A DNA stretch of 64,000 nt from Bacteroidetes bacterium UKL13-3 (GCA_001602415.1 CP012155.1:2102223-2166222), one strand, 5' to 3'; shown: positions 15,369 to 25,812, counted from the first letter of the stretch. Numbers and translations: made by a program. Notes: a model not told the origin generated them from the letters alone.

Positions 15369-18300
15369 ATAGCGCGCTTCCATCCTTCCTACATTTACAA
15401 CAGGCTGGCCTTCGGATTTACGACCATCATAACTAAAATTTATTTGTAAGTTATTTGATAGTCGTTGCTGAAATCCAATATTCCACACCATATTATCACC
15501 GATGGTTAAACCTTGAAGCATGTCGTATCCAAGAGGACTGGATATATCGCCATTGAATTTAACTTTATACAAACTAAACTTACCGTTGAGTACTCCCTGT
15601 TTTCCAACATTATACCTTAACTCAGCCCCAAACTCCTGATTGTTTCCTTTTTGTTTGCCCAAATCGGCTTTGTTTTGTCCTTCAAAATACGTGTACACCA
15701 ATGTGGCCCTGATATTACGAGTTGCTTGAAAAATAAGACGAGGCTTCACTTCATTAAACAAATAATTATAGTTATTGGCTGTAAAAAAATCGGAAGTAAA
15801 CAACCTATTGCCATACGTGTAACCCAAGGTAATACCAAGCATTGCTGTAAAATTCCATCGTATGTTCGTTCCTTGTTCCTCACGAGTACGCGAGTCAAAT
15901 CCATTGGTTAAATAACTTTTACTTTTATTCGTTTGATAGTTTACATCAAACCCAAAAGTTGGATTAGCACGATTGAAAAACAGGGTATTTCTAACCACAG
16001 AAGAAACAGCAATAAGGTTGCTATCATTTACATTTAACTGAAACGGATTGATAAAATCAATAGCATTCAACACAGTTGTTTTTCTATCGATGCGCACAGC
16101 AGTTTGATTATTCCAACGAGCCACAAATTTTTGAATGCCTTTTCTATTATTCCAAACTGCTTGAGGGTTGATGTTAAGCGTTTGGTTAAACTGATTGGAG
16201 TTTGTACGAATGACGGTATTAGTTGGCAAAAAAACCTTGATATAATTGGCCTGGTTGCGATCCGAGAATGAAGCTACCACAAACTCGTTCAGCCCCTGCA
16301 CTCCATCTTTGTTGAAATCGCGCCACACGTAAACACCTTGTCCGGTTGGCACTTCAATAAATTGAAAATCTCTTCGCAATTCTTGTCCAGATCCCAATTG
16401 ATAATAAGTATTGGCCGTGAAAACTCTTCTCAAAAAAGAATAATCATACTCGATACGCGATAAGATAGTTTGTTCGGGTTTGAGGTTGGTAAAAAGGGTA
16501 TCTTTTACCTCAAAATTGCGATACGTAAAATTGGCGGATAACCGGTTAAAGTTTCGTTGTGTATATTCTAAGTTGGCATTTACGCTACGTGATAAGGATG
16601 CCGTATTGTATTCATTTTGCTTGGGTTGATAATCTTCCCGCTGTGCATATTGGATTCCATATCGTAAATTGGTACTATCTGTGTTGCGGGTATAAAAGGT
16701 TAATTGGTTGTATGCAAAACTGCCCCTTTCTAATGAATCTATACTTTTACGGTAATTACTTACTTCATGCTCAATCCTTATCCCACTTGTTAAAAAGAAT
16801 AACTCGCGGGCATAATCAACTTTGTACCTTTTTACGTCATTAGAGAGAGTATTTACCGATACTTTATTGCTTGTCTGTATCCATTCTGTTTCACCAAAAA
16901 GTATGTTTTTTGAAAACCGTAACGATGTTCCAGCAAGTTGTTGCACCCCATTAAACAATCCTGCACGGTCATAATATCCAATTTGGTAATACGTGCTTCC
17001 AATAGATTGTTTGTTTAAAGACGTGCGGAACGATAAAATATGTTCGTTATATCCAGTATCGGCAAATTGCTGGTTGGTTAACTGACGGTTCCACGTGCGA
17101 TCAAACTCTACGTTGCGATAGCGCTCTACATACCTAAAATTTTCATCTACAAATTCATACTGCGTTTCGGTTTTAATGTTCCAGGCATTTTCTTTTTGTT
17201 GCTGCAACGGTATTGTGTTAGCAACAGAAAGCTTTATTCCATAACCTCCGTCATTCGCTTTATCTTTTGTTGCAAATAAATTTTTATCGTAAACCGACCT
17301 TGCTAACTCAATACTAATTTGGGTATTTCGAATGGCATTTACATCTAAACCAACCGTATACATCTGCAAACTTTTAGGACTAACCAATAATGTTACAGGA
17401 GCATAACTTCCTTGCTTTTGTCCGCCAACAGGCGCCACCCACTTGAATACCCGACCGTTTGCCGATGATTTTGCTTGAATATAATCTCCTTTTCCCTGCC
17501 CCACTGAACTAAAACGAACCTCGTAAAAAATCGAAGTTCCACCAGGTACATCAGCATATATAAATACACCTGTATACCCGAGTGTATCCAGCTTTCGGTA
17601 TAATATCTTTTTGGATGAAAACTCTCTTGTGGCAATTTCTGTTGGCGCAACTGCGTTGTTAATATCATCACCAACACTTGCTAAAATTGCTTTATTGCTA
17701 TCGGTTAAGCTTTGCAAAAATGGTTGGTTCTTGCTGTCTTGCTCAGTAAAATAATTTCCCCTTATCCGGTATTTTTTGGTTTCATACTGTGTGTTTAAAT
17801 GAAAAACTGATCGGGCATAATTGCGATCCGAATACTGGAACTCAACAACAATCCTACTGTATTGAGTTATCATCCGTCTTGGCATAAACGTAACCTCACC
17901 TGTATTGTAATCAATCACGTAATCATTTTGCTCTCCACGCTTCATTTTTTCGCCATCTAAATACACAGCTTCTGTTCCCGAGATAATGATGATATAAAGT
18001 TCACCGTTGGTTCCTGATAAACGATATGGTCCCAAATTCCCTTCCACTCCATTGATAATGTTACGTGCAAATCTTCCCCTTGATAATGCCCCTTCAGCTC
18101 CAAACGTGAGCACACCGTTTTTGCCAACTGTTGCTGATGAGCTTAACTGTATTCCCCTCGATTTCTTGTAGTAATTCATGAAATAACTCCCAGATGGTCG
18201 AATCATTTCAAAATCACCAACAGTTAGCTTTGTTTGATTTTTACTCAACTGTATAAACACCTTATCAAAATCCTGCAACTGCTGAGTGTTTCCTTCCGGT

Positions 18301-18857
18301 TGAATGGGATTATTCTCATCACTAATTGCCGCCAAAACATCTATATCATTACCTAATCTACCGGCTAACTGTAGGTTTAAATTAGAGTTTACAACAACAT
18401 CCTGATTGTTCCCGAACGCAAGTCCTCTAGATAAGCTTCCATTCATTTTTAGCCCCTCGCTTTGGTATAACTCAACACGCTGCTTTTCGATAGTGTACAA
18501 AAATGGATTTCTGATTTCTTGAAAATAGGGTTGTATAATACTCCTATCTTTGTGCTTCCTTTCGTTGCCTATGGGCAACAACATAACGTTATATCTTATA
18601 TTAACAACTTTACCCCGTGCAATTGTTAGTGGAATAAAAGTAGAATGGATATAATCGATTTTATAGTCGATATTCTCGGTTAGTAAATCCGTTTGCGCAT
18701 ATACTTTTACAGTACCTTTAAAAATAGTTAAGGTATCAATTGAAATTGTATCGCCATTTAGGATGATGTTCTTCGTTCTTGTATTTCCGTTGAATTGAGC
18801 CATTGCCATCGAAATGGAAAACCATGCTACAATCAAACAAACGAAAATACGCATCAT
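15360..18857 (-). CDS. large outer-membrane beta-barrel protein, unknown function
   Basis: An 1165-residue protein with a clear signal peptide (MMRIFVCLIVAWFSISMAMA, cut before QFNG). An N-terminal periplasmic-like region is followed by SLSRGLAFGNNQDVVVNSNL and KLTVGDFEMIRPSGSYFMNYYKK, then several hundred residues of alternating strands ending in a terminal aromatic (ARYLF), as in a large barrel. The GNNQ...NLNL...VGDFEM pattern resembles in layout the SprA-type secretion barrels of the type IX system, but it is half the size and I would not call it SprA. Its ATG directly follows the stop of the sensor kinase (CTA/CAT junction at 18855-18860), so the two are co-transcribed. Confidence 0.8.
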   Translation of the reverse strand: MMRIFVCLIVAWFSISMAMAQFNGNTRTKNIILNGDTISIDTLTIFKGTVKVYAQTDLLTENIDYKIDYIHSTFIPLTIARGKVVNIRYNVMLLPIGNERKHKDRSIIQPYFQEIRNPFLYTIEKQRVELYQSEGLKMNGSLSRGLAFGNNQDVVVNSNLNLQLAGRLGNDIDVLAAISDENNPIQPEGNTQQLQDFDKVFIQLSKNQTKLTVGDFEMIRPSGSYFMNYYKKSRGIQLSSSATVGKNGVLTFGAEGALSRGRFARNIINGVEGNLGPYRLSGTNGELYIIIISGTEAVYLDGEKMKRGEQNDYVIDYNTGEVTFMPRRMITQYSRIVVEFQYSDRNYARSVFHLNTQYETKKYRIRGNYFTEQDSKNQPFLQSLTDSNKAILASVGDDINNAVAPTEIATREFSSKKILYRKLDTLGYTGVFIYADVPGGTSIFYEVRFSSVGQGKGDYIQAKSSANGRVFKWVAPVGGQKQGSYAPVTLLVSPKSLQMYTVGLDVNAIRNTQISIELARSVYDKNLFATKDKANDGGYGIKLSVANTIPLQQQKENAWNIKTETQYEFVDENFRYVERYRNVEFDRTWNRQLTNQQFADTGYNEHILSFRTSLNKQSIGSTYYQIGYYDRAGLFNGVQQLAGTSLRFSKNILFGETEWIQTSNKVSVNTLSNDVKRYKVDYARELFFLTSGIRIEHEVSNYRKSIDSLERGSFAYNQLTFYTRNTDSTNLRYGIQYAQREDYQPKQNEYNTASLSRSVNANLEYTQRNFNRLSANFTYRNFEVKDTLFTNLKPEQTILSRIEYDYSFLRRVFTANTYYQLGSGQELRRDFQFIEVPTGQGVYVWRDFNKDGVQGLNEFVVASFSDRNQANYIKVFLPTNTVIRTNSNQFNQTLNINPQAVWNNRKGIQKFVARWNNQTAVRIDRKTTVLNAIDFINPFQLNVNDSNLIAVSSVVRNTLFFNRANPTFGFDVNYQTNKSKSYLTNGFDSRTREEQGTNIRWNFTAMLGITLGYTYGNRLFTSDFFTANNYNYLFNEVKPRLIFQATRNIRATLVYTYFEGQNKADLGKQKGNNQEFGAELRYNVGKQGVLNGKFSLYKVKFNGDISSPLGYDMLQGLTIGDNMVWNIGFQQRLSNNLQINFSYDGRKSEGQPVVNVGRMEARYLF

Positions 18858-21800
18858 CTAAACAATATGCTTGGGTAAGGTGATAACAAATGTGGTGCCT
18901 ACATTTGGAGTAGATGTAAATGTGATGGTTCCTTTACCGCTTTCAATCATATTTTTTACAATAGGTAAGCCTAAACCCATTCCACTAATTTTAGTGCTGA
19001 AATAAGGTTTAAATATCTGAGTTGCTTGATCTGCATCCATGCCGCTTCCGTTATCTTTAACGATAATGACAATATTTTCAGTATCCTCTGATGCCGTAAC
19101 CTCTACTTTCCCTTGCGTTTCATCGGGAATAGCTTGAATAGCATTTTTGATAATATTCCCAATGCTTCGGCTAAAGTATGAACGATCAAAAAATAATTCG
19201 CTTGCTACATTGCATTGAAGCGAAATGTGTACATCAGAATTAATGCTATATAATGAAATAATTTCCTCTAAAGCATTTATAACCGAAATAGGCTCATAGT
19301 TGGGCGCAGGCATTTTGGCGTATGATGAAAACTCATTTGCCAACTCACTTAGTGTATCAATTTGATTGATGAGGAGGTTAGTGGTACGATTCAGTTTATC
19401 TTCAATATTTGCATCTTGATTTTTATACGCACGTTGCAAATGCTGAATACTTAATTTCATTGGGGTGAGTGGATTTTTTATTTCATGAGCGATTTGCCGG
19501 GCTATCTCACGCCATGCGCCTTCCCTTTCTGTTTCAGCTAATTTTTGTGCACTTTCTTCCAACTGTGCAATCATACTATTGTATTGTTTTACCAACTCGC
19601 CTATTTCATCATCGCGATGCCAACTGATAGGTTCGTTTTTTTCGCCAAGCACCGTTTTCGAGAGTTTTTGCTGAATAAGCGTAAGTGGGTAAGAAATATT
19701 GCGCGAAACTAAATACGCAATCACACCAATGATTATAAAAAGGACTACGTACAAATTAATAAATCCAACAATGATGGATGATATTTCTGTAAGCAAATCG
19801 GCCTGCTGACTAAAGTATGGCAATTGTAAGTATCCCAACACCTCTGATTTATTTTTAAAAATGGGGGCGTAAGCTGCTTGAAACTGCAACAATGCAATAT
19901 TCTCATTTTGCGAAAACTGTGACTCTCTTAGTAGCTTCAGGTGATAATAGGCATTGGGGTGCATCATATTTGAAATCACACCTTCATCATAAATTTTGGC
20001 AATACTAGATGCCATCACTTTACCATCTTTACCAAACAACGTGATATCTGTATCATAAAAATCAGCAATTTGGTTAATAAAAGCGCCTAACTCGTTGCTG
20101 TTGGAAAAATCGTATTCCTTTATATTTTCATTCTCAACAGTTATCACAACGTTGCGCAATTTTTTCATCAACCGCTCGGTTTGGCGGTTATTATATTTTT
20201 GGGTGATGAATGAAATGGTGAAGTATGAGGTAAATAGAAGTGTGATAAAAACAATAAAAATAATGGAGCTTTGAATACGTGTGCGGATATACAAAACATC
20301 AGGCTTATCAATCATTAGTAAACGGTTAAATCCATCACGAATAAAGAGTATAAGCCTATTATTAAAAAACGACCAATTGCGAATGAGTTGGGTATTTAAT
20401 CCTACATACACAAATAAAATAAGGATAAGCGCAACGGTGCAAAAAGTGAAAATGAAAGAGAATAATCCGATAGTTTGCAAGAGTGAATCACTGTTTCTAC
20501 TCACAACAATTGTTAATGGTTGTGTATCGGTATAAAGTAAATGATCGAAATCGCTTTCACTAAAAAACTTATAGGTATTATTTGTCTCTCCCCATGTATT
20601 TTTGATGCGATATGGGTAATCGCCACTCTGGTAAATTAAGTTCTTATCCTTGTAAACAGCATATGAGTAGTCGAAAGTTTTGCGCTTGCTTTGGCGAAAA
20701 CCATCAATCAATAATTCATCAAATCTATTCTCATCTTGAATAAGTTTAGGTTGTAACAAAATAAATATATAACCCACTTTATGGTTATGGTCAAAAATCT
20801 CAAACTTGCCTAAATATCCTTTTACCTCGGCTGTATTTTGCAAGTATCTAAAATTGCTATTAATGGTTTCTAGCGATTTAAATCGATACAGTTTATTGAT
20901 TTGTTGATAGGTGTAATCATTCTTTTGTTTAAAGAAATATCCTAGCGAATCATAGTCGAGAATCTTTACCTCAAATTTGCTCAAATAGCCCGTAAAATAT
21001 AGCTGTCGTATTCGTTTTTCAAATTGCGATTTGATAATAATGGGATTATTAAAATAGGTATTAATATAACCATCATTGCTTATCTTTTTTTCTACGTTAC
21101 GCAAAAAATAATCGGTAGTAATATCATTTTGGGAAACCAGCTTGGCGGCAAAAAGCTTTCTGTTCTCAATTTCCTTTATAGTTAACCAATGGTTAATGCT
21201 GATGGATGATACGAAAGCGATAATAAAAATAACAAAAAAGTACTGTTGAAAACGATTCAACTTTATGCGAAGTGTTTTAAAAAACACAAACGTAACCAGT
21301 AATAAAACTGTTATTAAAGCATGAAACCAATCACGTTGAATGAAGGTTTGCGAAACAAAAACATACAAACAAACAATTACGCCTAAAAGAATATGAGATA
21401 GTAATTGTTTATCGGGATGAGCTTTTATGAATCGAACAAAATTTCGGATAATAAAATAAATACTCAACAAGATGATAATGCAAACGATCAATCCTATGTA
21501 AGTAAAGAAGTTTATCGAGAAAACATTATTGATATCGAATGAAATTTGCGAATCAATAGCCAAACTGCGAATGAATGAAATAGCTATATGCGAGCCCCAA
21601 AAACACAATATAGCGTAAAGCAAAAAGCGAATCCAATATTCAACAAACGAAACCGTAATATTCTTGTAACTGTTAGATGTTTTAGATTCCAATATTATGA
21701 GGTACCATAAACCAAGAGCCATGTTTAACAACAAATCACCTAAAGAAGGAAACCATAAGGATGACGCGTAAATTTGAGGATCGAATAGTCGCAAATCATA

Positions 21801-22592
21801 TAAAAACTCGGGGATATGGTAAAATACATTGATCCAACGCAAGTAAATAAATAAAGCTCCGAAGGCAATTGTTGTTTGCCAAAGATATAACTGAATATAA
21901 AGCCTTGCCAACAAGTGAGCCGAAAACAACAACAATAAAACTACAATTGTGATTGCTACAATTAACCAAATTGGTGTTTTCTCGGTGAATGAAAATATTT
22001 GTAACGAGAATAAATAGTTGTTTGCTAAATCATGGATATCAACAAAATTCTCTACCGTTTTAGAGAGAATAAACCCTTCTTTTATGAAACCAACTTCTTT
22101 ATCAAATGCATTTTCGATATACTGATTGCGAAAAGGATAATTTGTTTTTACATCATACAAAAAAACATAGGTAAAGGAACCTCGTATTTGTTTGTAGGTA
22201 AAATAATAACCGTTACTTGCCTGTACAAAACCTGCCCCCTTTTTTAGCCCTTGGTAAAAAGCTTCTGAATTAATGGCGTTGTTGCTCCAAACAAACAAAC
22301 TATCACTTCGGTAAACATGTAAAATGATATTCTCTCTTTCAGCTATTTCGATCACCGAACTCCAGTTTCGTTGCAGATTTTGAGTATCGGAAAACTGGTT
22401 TTGAAGAATATTGATGCAGTTAACCTCTTTATCTAATATAACTTGCTGCGCTTGGCTGTATGCCTCCGAAAGTTGCTTATCAATATTACTATTCTGCCTT
22501 TGCTCAACCCAGGTGAGTAAAGCCAACGACACAAGCGCAAAGCACAACAAAAGTGTATAATGTGTATGCGTAAAATGTCCTTTTTTAAGCAT
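18858..22592 (-). CDS. giant multi-pass sensor histidine kinase (NtrY-like output)
   Basis: About 1244 residues from ATG 22592 (TTG 22601 is possible but overlaps rfaD). Order: one membrane segment, a ~160-residue periplasmic domain, about eight membrane segments, a second large periplasmic part, two further membrane segments flanking a third sensor region, a last membrane segment and HAMP, then HisKA with the phospho-acceptor His near residue 1036 (HEIKNPLTP) and an ATPase domain with N box (NIIKNAIQAI), DNGSGM and GMGLGLPIV. The kinase core resembles NtrY. No response regulator is adjacent, so its partner is elsewhere. It lies 2 bp after rfaD and directly before the outer-membrane barrel gene, suggesting an envelope-sensing unit; that link is inference. 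Confidence 0.88.
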   Translation of the reverse strand: MLKKGHFTHTHYTLLLCFALVSLALLTWVEQRQNSNIDKQLSEAYSQAQQVILDKEVNCINILQNQFSDTQNLQRNWSSVIEIAERENIILHVYRSDSLFVWSNNAINSEAFYQGLKKGAGFVQASNGYYFTYKQIRGSFTYVFLYDVKTNYPFRNQYIENAFDKEVGFIKEGFILSKTVENFVDIHDLANNYLFSLQIFSFTEKTPIWLIVAITIVVLLLLFSAHLLARLYIQLYLWQTTIAFGALFIYLRWINVFYHIPEFLYDLRLFDPQIYASSLWFPSLGDLLLNMALGLWYLIILESKTSNSYKNITVSFVEYWIRFLLYAILCFWGSHIAISFIRSLAIDSQISFDINNVFSINFFTYIGLIVCIIILLSIYFIIRNFVRFIKAHPDKQLLSHILLGVIVCLYVFVSQTFIQRDWFHALITVLLLVTFVFFKTLRIKLNRFQQYFFVIFIIAFVSSISINHWLTIKEIENRKLFAAKLVSQNDITTDYFLRNVEKKISNDGYINTYFNNPIIIKSQFEKRIRQLYFTGYLSKFEVKILDYDSLGYFFKQKNDYTYQQINKLYRFKSLETINSNFRYLQNTAEVKGYLGKFEIFDHNHKVGYIFILLQPKLIQDENRFDELLIDGFRQSKRKTFDYSYAVYKDKNLIYQSGDYPYRIKNTWGETNNTYKFFSESDFDHLLYTDTQPLTIVVSRNSDSLLQTIGLFSFIFTFCTVALILILFVYVGLNTQLIRNWSFFNNRLILFIRDGFNRLLMIDKPDVLYIRTRIQSSIIFIVFITLLFTSYFTISFITQKYNNRQTERLMKKLRNVVITVENENIKEYDFSNSNELGAFINQIADFYDTDITLFGKDGKVMASSIAKIYDEGVISNMMHPNAYYHLKLLRESQFSQNENIALLQFQAAYAPIFKNKSEVLGYLQLPYFSQQADLLTEISSIIVGFINLYVVLFIIIGVIAYLVSRNISYPLTLIQQKLSKTVLGEKNEPISWHRDDEIGELVKQYNSMIAQLEESAQKLAETEREGAWREIARQIAHEIKNPLTPMKLSIQHLQRAYKNQDANIEDKLNRTTNLLINQIDTLSELANEFSSYAKMPAPNYEPISVINALEEIISLYSINSDVHISLQCNVASELFFDRSYFSRSIGNIIKNAIQAIPDETQGKVEVTASEDTENIVIIVKDNGSGMDADQATQIFKPYFSTKISGMGLGLPIVKNMIESGKGTITFTSTPNVGTTFVITLPKHIV

Positions 22593-22594
22593 TC

Positions 22595-23560
22595 TTAGCA
22601 ATAGGTTTTATCAATAAGGTAATTTGTTACATAATCTTTTACACCCTCTTCAATGGGTGTAAATGATGTGGTATACCCAGCAGCAATTAATTTGTGCATG
22701 TTTGCCTCGGTAAAATACTGATATTTATCTCTGATATCTTCAGGAATATCAACATAGTCAATTTGAACAGGTTTATTCAACGCATCAAAAATACTCTTAG
22801 CTAAATCATTCCATGTGCGAGCCTTACCTGTTCCTAAATTATACAGACCACTGTTTTTTCGATGATGCATAAAAAAAACACACACATCCGTTAAATCTTT
22901 TACGTAAATGAAATCTCGCTTTTGCTCTCCATCCTTATAATCATCCCTATGCGACCGAAACAAACTGATTTTACCGCTTTCGTTGATTTGTTTAAATGCA
23001 TGTAAAATCACCGAAGCCATTCGTCCTTTATGGTATTCGTTGGGACCATACACGTTAAAAAATTTCAGTCCTGCCCAAAAGAAAGGTTGTTTGGATTGTT
23101 GAAGTGCCCACTTATCAAACTCGTTTTTGGATCTTCCATAAGGATTAAGCGGCTTGAGCTCGGTTAGCTTGGTAACATCATCATCATATCCATTTTCCCC
23201 TTCACCATAAGTAGCAGCGGATGATGCGTAAACAAGAGGCAATCCATATTGAACACATTTATCCCACAACGTTTGCGAAAAATCAATATTCAATATTTTA
23301 AATATTTGCTCATCCATCTCGGTTGTATCGGTTCGGGCTCCAATATGAAAAATGAATTGAACTTGGTTTTCATGCGCATCAAGCCAACTAAAAAAATCGG
23401 CTCGCATCACTTTTTGAGTGTATTTTTTCCCTACTAAATTTTGGGATCTATCGCCATCACTAAAATCATCAACCAATATTAAATCATTGTAGCCATCAGC
23501 ATTTAAGCGGGCCACCAAGCAACTTCCTATAAAGCCTTCAGATCCTGTAATTACAATCAT
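22595..23560 (-). CDS. rfaD: ADP-L-glycero-D-manno-heptose 6-epimerase
   Basis: An SDR epimerase making the L,D-heptose of the lipopolysaccharide inner core. From ATG 23560 the 321 residues begin MIVITGSEGFIGSCLVARL (NAD loop) and carry the catalytic YGRSKNEFDKW (Tyr-x3-Lys) and FNVYGPNEYHKGRMAS, the RfaD-specific block. The 61 codons upstream in frame have no coding character. First gene of the rfaD-kinase-barrel unit; a head-to-head arrangement with the pterin synthase gene leaves 123 bp for both promoters. Confidence 0.93.
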   Translation of the reverse strand: MIVITGSEGFIGSCLVARLNADGYNDLILVDDFSDGDRSQNLVGKKYTQKVMRADFFSWLDAHENQVQFIFHIGARTDTTEMDEQIFKILNIDFSQTLWDKCVQYGLPLVYASSAATYGEGENGYDDDVTKLTELKPLNPYGRSKNEFDKWALQQSKQPFFWAGLKFFNVYGPNEYHKGRMASVILHAFKQINESGKISLFRSHRDDYKDGEQKRDFIYVKDLTDVCVFFMHHRKNSGLYNLGTGKARTWNDLAKSIFDALNKPVQIDYVDIPEDIRDKYQYFTEANMHKLIAAGYTTSFTPIEEGVKDYVTNYLIDKTYC

Positions 23561-23650
23561 TTTGCAGTTATTATTCCCCAAAAATAAGCAATAATGGCAA
23601 TTTTTGGTTTCGGTGAGCGAAATCAGTTCGTAAGAAATGGAGCAGGATTG

Positions 23651-23658
23651 TATATTTG
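23651..23658 (+). promoter_or_regulatory. -7 element TATATTTG before the pterin synthase gene
   Basis: Perfect TAnnTTTG, 25 bp before the ATG; a TTC at 23627-23629 lies 21 bp upstream in place of TTG. Confidence 0.55.
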
Positions 23659-23683
23659 CAGCTTCAATTAGGAAAAGCAGTAG

Positions 23684-24112
23684 ATGGAAAAGAAACCTAA
23701 ACTTGTTTATATTACCCGTAAAGAGCATTTTAATGCTGCTCATCGTTTATACAACCCTACCTGGAGCGATGAACAGAACGAGGCTTTTTTCGGAAAATGT
23801 GCCAATAAAAACTACCACGGACATAATTTTGATTTGTACGTAACCCTAAAGGGCTATGCTGATGCCAACTCTGGAATGGTAATGGATCTCAAAAAACTAA
23901 AACTTGTTATTAAAGAACAAATAGTTGATCAATTAGATCACATGAATATTAATGAAGATGTTCCTTTTATGAAGGGCCAACTTGCTTCAATTGAAAACAT
24001 TGTTGTTGCCATTTGGGACAGATTGGAGCCATTTATTGAAAACGGGAAGTTGCATTGTATCAAGCTAGTAGAAACAGAACGCAACTATGTTGAATATTTT
24101 GGCGAAGAATAA
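23684..24112 (+). CDS. 6-pyruvoyltetrahydropterin synthase-family protein
   Basis: A 142-residue T-fold enzyme acting on dihydroneopterin triphosphate. Zinc ligands are H20 (HFNAAHRL), H45 and H47 (HGHNF). The active-site Cys39 is separated by five residues from H45 (GKCANKNYHGHNF), the spacing of animal PTPS; E. coli QueD has three. C-terminal LVETERNYVEYFGE holds the pterin-binding Glu. It could serve queuosine or tetrahydropterin synthesis. Since the window carries later steps of tyrosine breakdown, a pterin cofactor for phenylalanine hydroxylase is conceivable, but this is inference. Called queD in many automatic annotations. Confidence 0.85.
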   Translation: MEKKPKLVYITRKEHFNAAHRLYNPTWSDEQNEAFFGKCANKNYHGHNFDLYVTLKGYADANSGMVMDLKKLKLVIKEQIVDQLDHMNINEDVPFMKGQLASIENIVVAIWDRLEPFIENGKLHCIKLVETERNYVEYFGEE

Positions 24113-24135
24113 TTTTTTTTAGTTCATCAAAATCA

Positions 24136-24143
24136 TATATTTG
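24136..24143 (+). promoter_or_regulatory. -7 element TATATTTG
   Basis: Perfect TAnnTTTG 22 bp before the ATG of the lipoprotein gene; -33 TTG not evident. Confidence 0.5.
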
Positions 24144-24165
24144 GTTTAGAAACAAACGTTATAGC

Positions 24166-24804
24166 ATGAAACAAAACATTAACTACTCCAGAGTAATTTT
24201 CTCTTTAGGAATCCTATTCCTCCTTTCTTCTTGTGGCTCATCCGTTACCAATGTTTGGGACTATTATGTGACCAACGATGTGGTTGTGCACAAAGCTGGC
24301 GAGAATGCTGTTTACAAGAAAAAGCTATTGTTACGCGAAAAAGAGCGTGTAAACAAATCGCAACTAGAACTCATTGCTGTTAAGCAAGATAATGATGCGT
24401 ATTTGGTCATTGGATTTCATAAAATCGCGAAGTCATTCATGATACAAGACAGCTTGTACGCATTTGATGTAAGAGACTTATACTCCCGTGTGCGCGGAAG
24501 TGATTTTATTCGCCAAATGGGTGATTTAAACATATACTTCACCCACGTACCAGGCACAAAAGTGAATGAGTTTTTGGCTAACTATGAGTTACTCAAAAAA
24601 CAATATGCAGATGCTACAGTAGCCAATGGTGCAACTACTCAAGTTGACTTTTATTTAGCATACAACGTATTTGTAAGTTTTGAAAAAACTAAAGCTGGTC
24701 AATCGCTGCCTTCGCATTGTACACTTTGGGCAGGTAAACGCAAACACGAAATGAGTACTAAAGATTTAGTTAAAGCATTAACTGAAGTGAAAGATTTTAA
24801 CTAA
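24166..24804 (+). CDS. lipoprotein of unknown function
   Basis: 212 residues with a lipoprotein signal (hydrophobic run ending LLSSC), so the mature protein begins with lipidated Cys around residue 23 and probably sits in the outer membrane. The rest is soluble, mixed alpha/beta, with no motif I recognise (DYYVTNDVVVHKAGENAVYK; NVFVSFEKTKAGQSLPSHC). Own promoter and terminator make it a single-gene unit. Confidence 0.75.
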   Translation: MKQNINYSRVIFSLGILFLLSSCGSSVTNVWDYYVTNDVVVHKAGENAVYKKKLLLREKERVNKSQLELIAVKQDNDAYLVIGFHKIAKSFMIQDSLYAFDVRDLYSRVRGSDFIRQMGDLNIYFTHVPGTKVNEFLANYELLKKQYADATVANGATTQVDFYLAYNVFVSFEKTKAGQSLPSHCTLWAGKRKHEMSTKDLVKALTEVKDFN

Positions 24805-24827
24805 AAAATATTCAACTCATAACGAAG

Positions 24828-24859
24828 TAACCGGAAGCAAAACTTTCGGTTATTTTTTT
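24828..24859 (+). terminator. Rho-independent terminator
   Basis: TAACCGGAAG (24828-24837), loop CAAAA, CTTTCGGTTA (24843-24852), then seven Ts. Confidence 0.9.
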
Positions 24860-24914
24860 GCCATAAAATATCATTTTTGCAGTCAATACTATTTTAAAAC
24901 TTAAATAATACATC

Positions 24915-25796
24915 ATGAAAAAAGCATACGTATTTCCGGGACAAGGAGCGCAATTTGTAGGAATGGGAAAAGATTTATATGATACCAATACAATGGTGCA
25001 CGATTTGTTTGAGAAGGCAAATAGCATACTTGGCTTTCGTATAACCGACATCATGTTTGCAGGAACAGATGAAGAGTTGAAACAAACACGTGTCACACAA
25101 CCTGCAATATTTTTACACTCGGTAGCAAAGGCTTTAACATTGGGCGATTCTTTTCAACCCGATATGGCTGCAGGGCACTCATTAGGTGAATTTTCTGCAT
25201 TGGTTGCCATTAAAACGTTAAGTTTTGAAGATGGCTTGAAGTTAGTTTACCAACGTGCGTTAGCCATGCAAAAAGCTTGCGAAATACAACCATCTACAAT
25301 GGCTGCTGTTTTAGGGTTAGAGGATGCTAAAGTAGAAGAAATTTGTGCCTCAGTTAGGGATGGTGTTGTGGTAGCCGCAAATTACAATTGCCCTGGTCAA
25401 TTGGTAATTTCAGGTAGTATTGATGCCGTAACAAAAGCTTGCGAATTATTAAAAGCAGCCGGAGCAAAACGTGCGTTGGTATTGCCTGTAGGTGGTGCGT
25501 TTCACTCTCCACTAATGGAACCGGCTCGTGTGGAACTCGAAAATGCCATTCATGCCACACCGTTTAGTAAACCGATGTGCCCAATCTATCAAAATGTAAC
25601 GGCAAGTGCTGTTACCAATGTAGATGCCATCAAACAAAACTTGATTGCTCAATTAACAGCTCCCGTTAAATGGACACAAAGTGTGCAAGCCATGGTAGCC
25701 GATGGAGCTACTGATTTTATTGAATGTGGTCCGGGTAAAGTATTACAAGGATTGGTTCAGAAAATACATAAAGAAGCAGTAATTACCTCTGCATAA
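24915..25796 (+). CDS. fabD: malonyl-CoA:ACP transacylase
   Basis: Transfers malonyl from CoA to ACP, feeding FabH and the elongation cycle. The 293-residue protein starts KKAYVFPGQGAQFVGMGKDLY, has the nucleophile elbow GHSLGE, the oxyanion region TQPAIF and the active-site His in FHSPLME. It is monocistronic, between two terminators, away from the plsX-fabH group. Confidence 0.96.
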   Translation: MKKAYVFPGQGAQFVGMGKDLYDTNTMVHDLFEKANSILGFRITDIMFAGTDEELKQTRVTQPAIFLHSVAKALTLGDSFQPDMAAGHSLGEFSALVAIKTLSFEDGLKLVYQRALAMQKACEIQPSTMAAVLGLEDAKVEEICASVRDGVVVAANYNCPGQLVISGSIDAVTKACELLKAAGAKRALVLPVGGAFHSPLMEPARVELENAIHATPFSKPMCPIYQNVTASAVTNVDAIKQNLIAQLTAPVKWTQSVQAMVADGATDFIECGPGKVLQGLVQKIHKEAVITSA

Positions 25797-25812
25797 GTTT
25801 TTGTTCGTGTAT

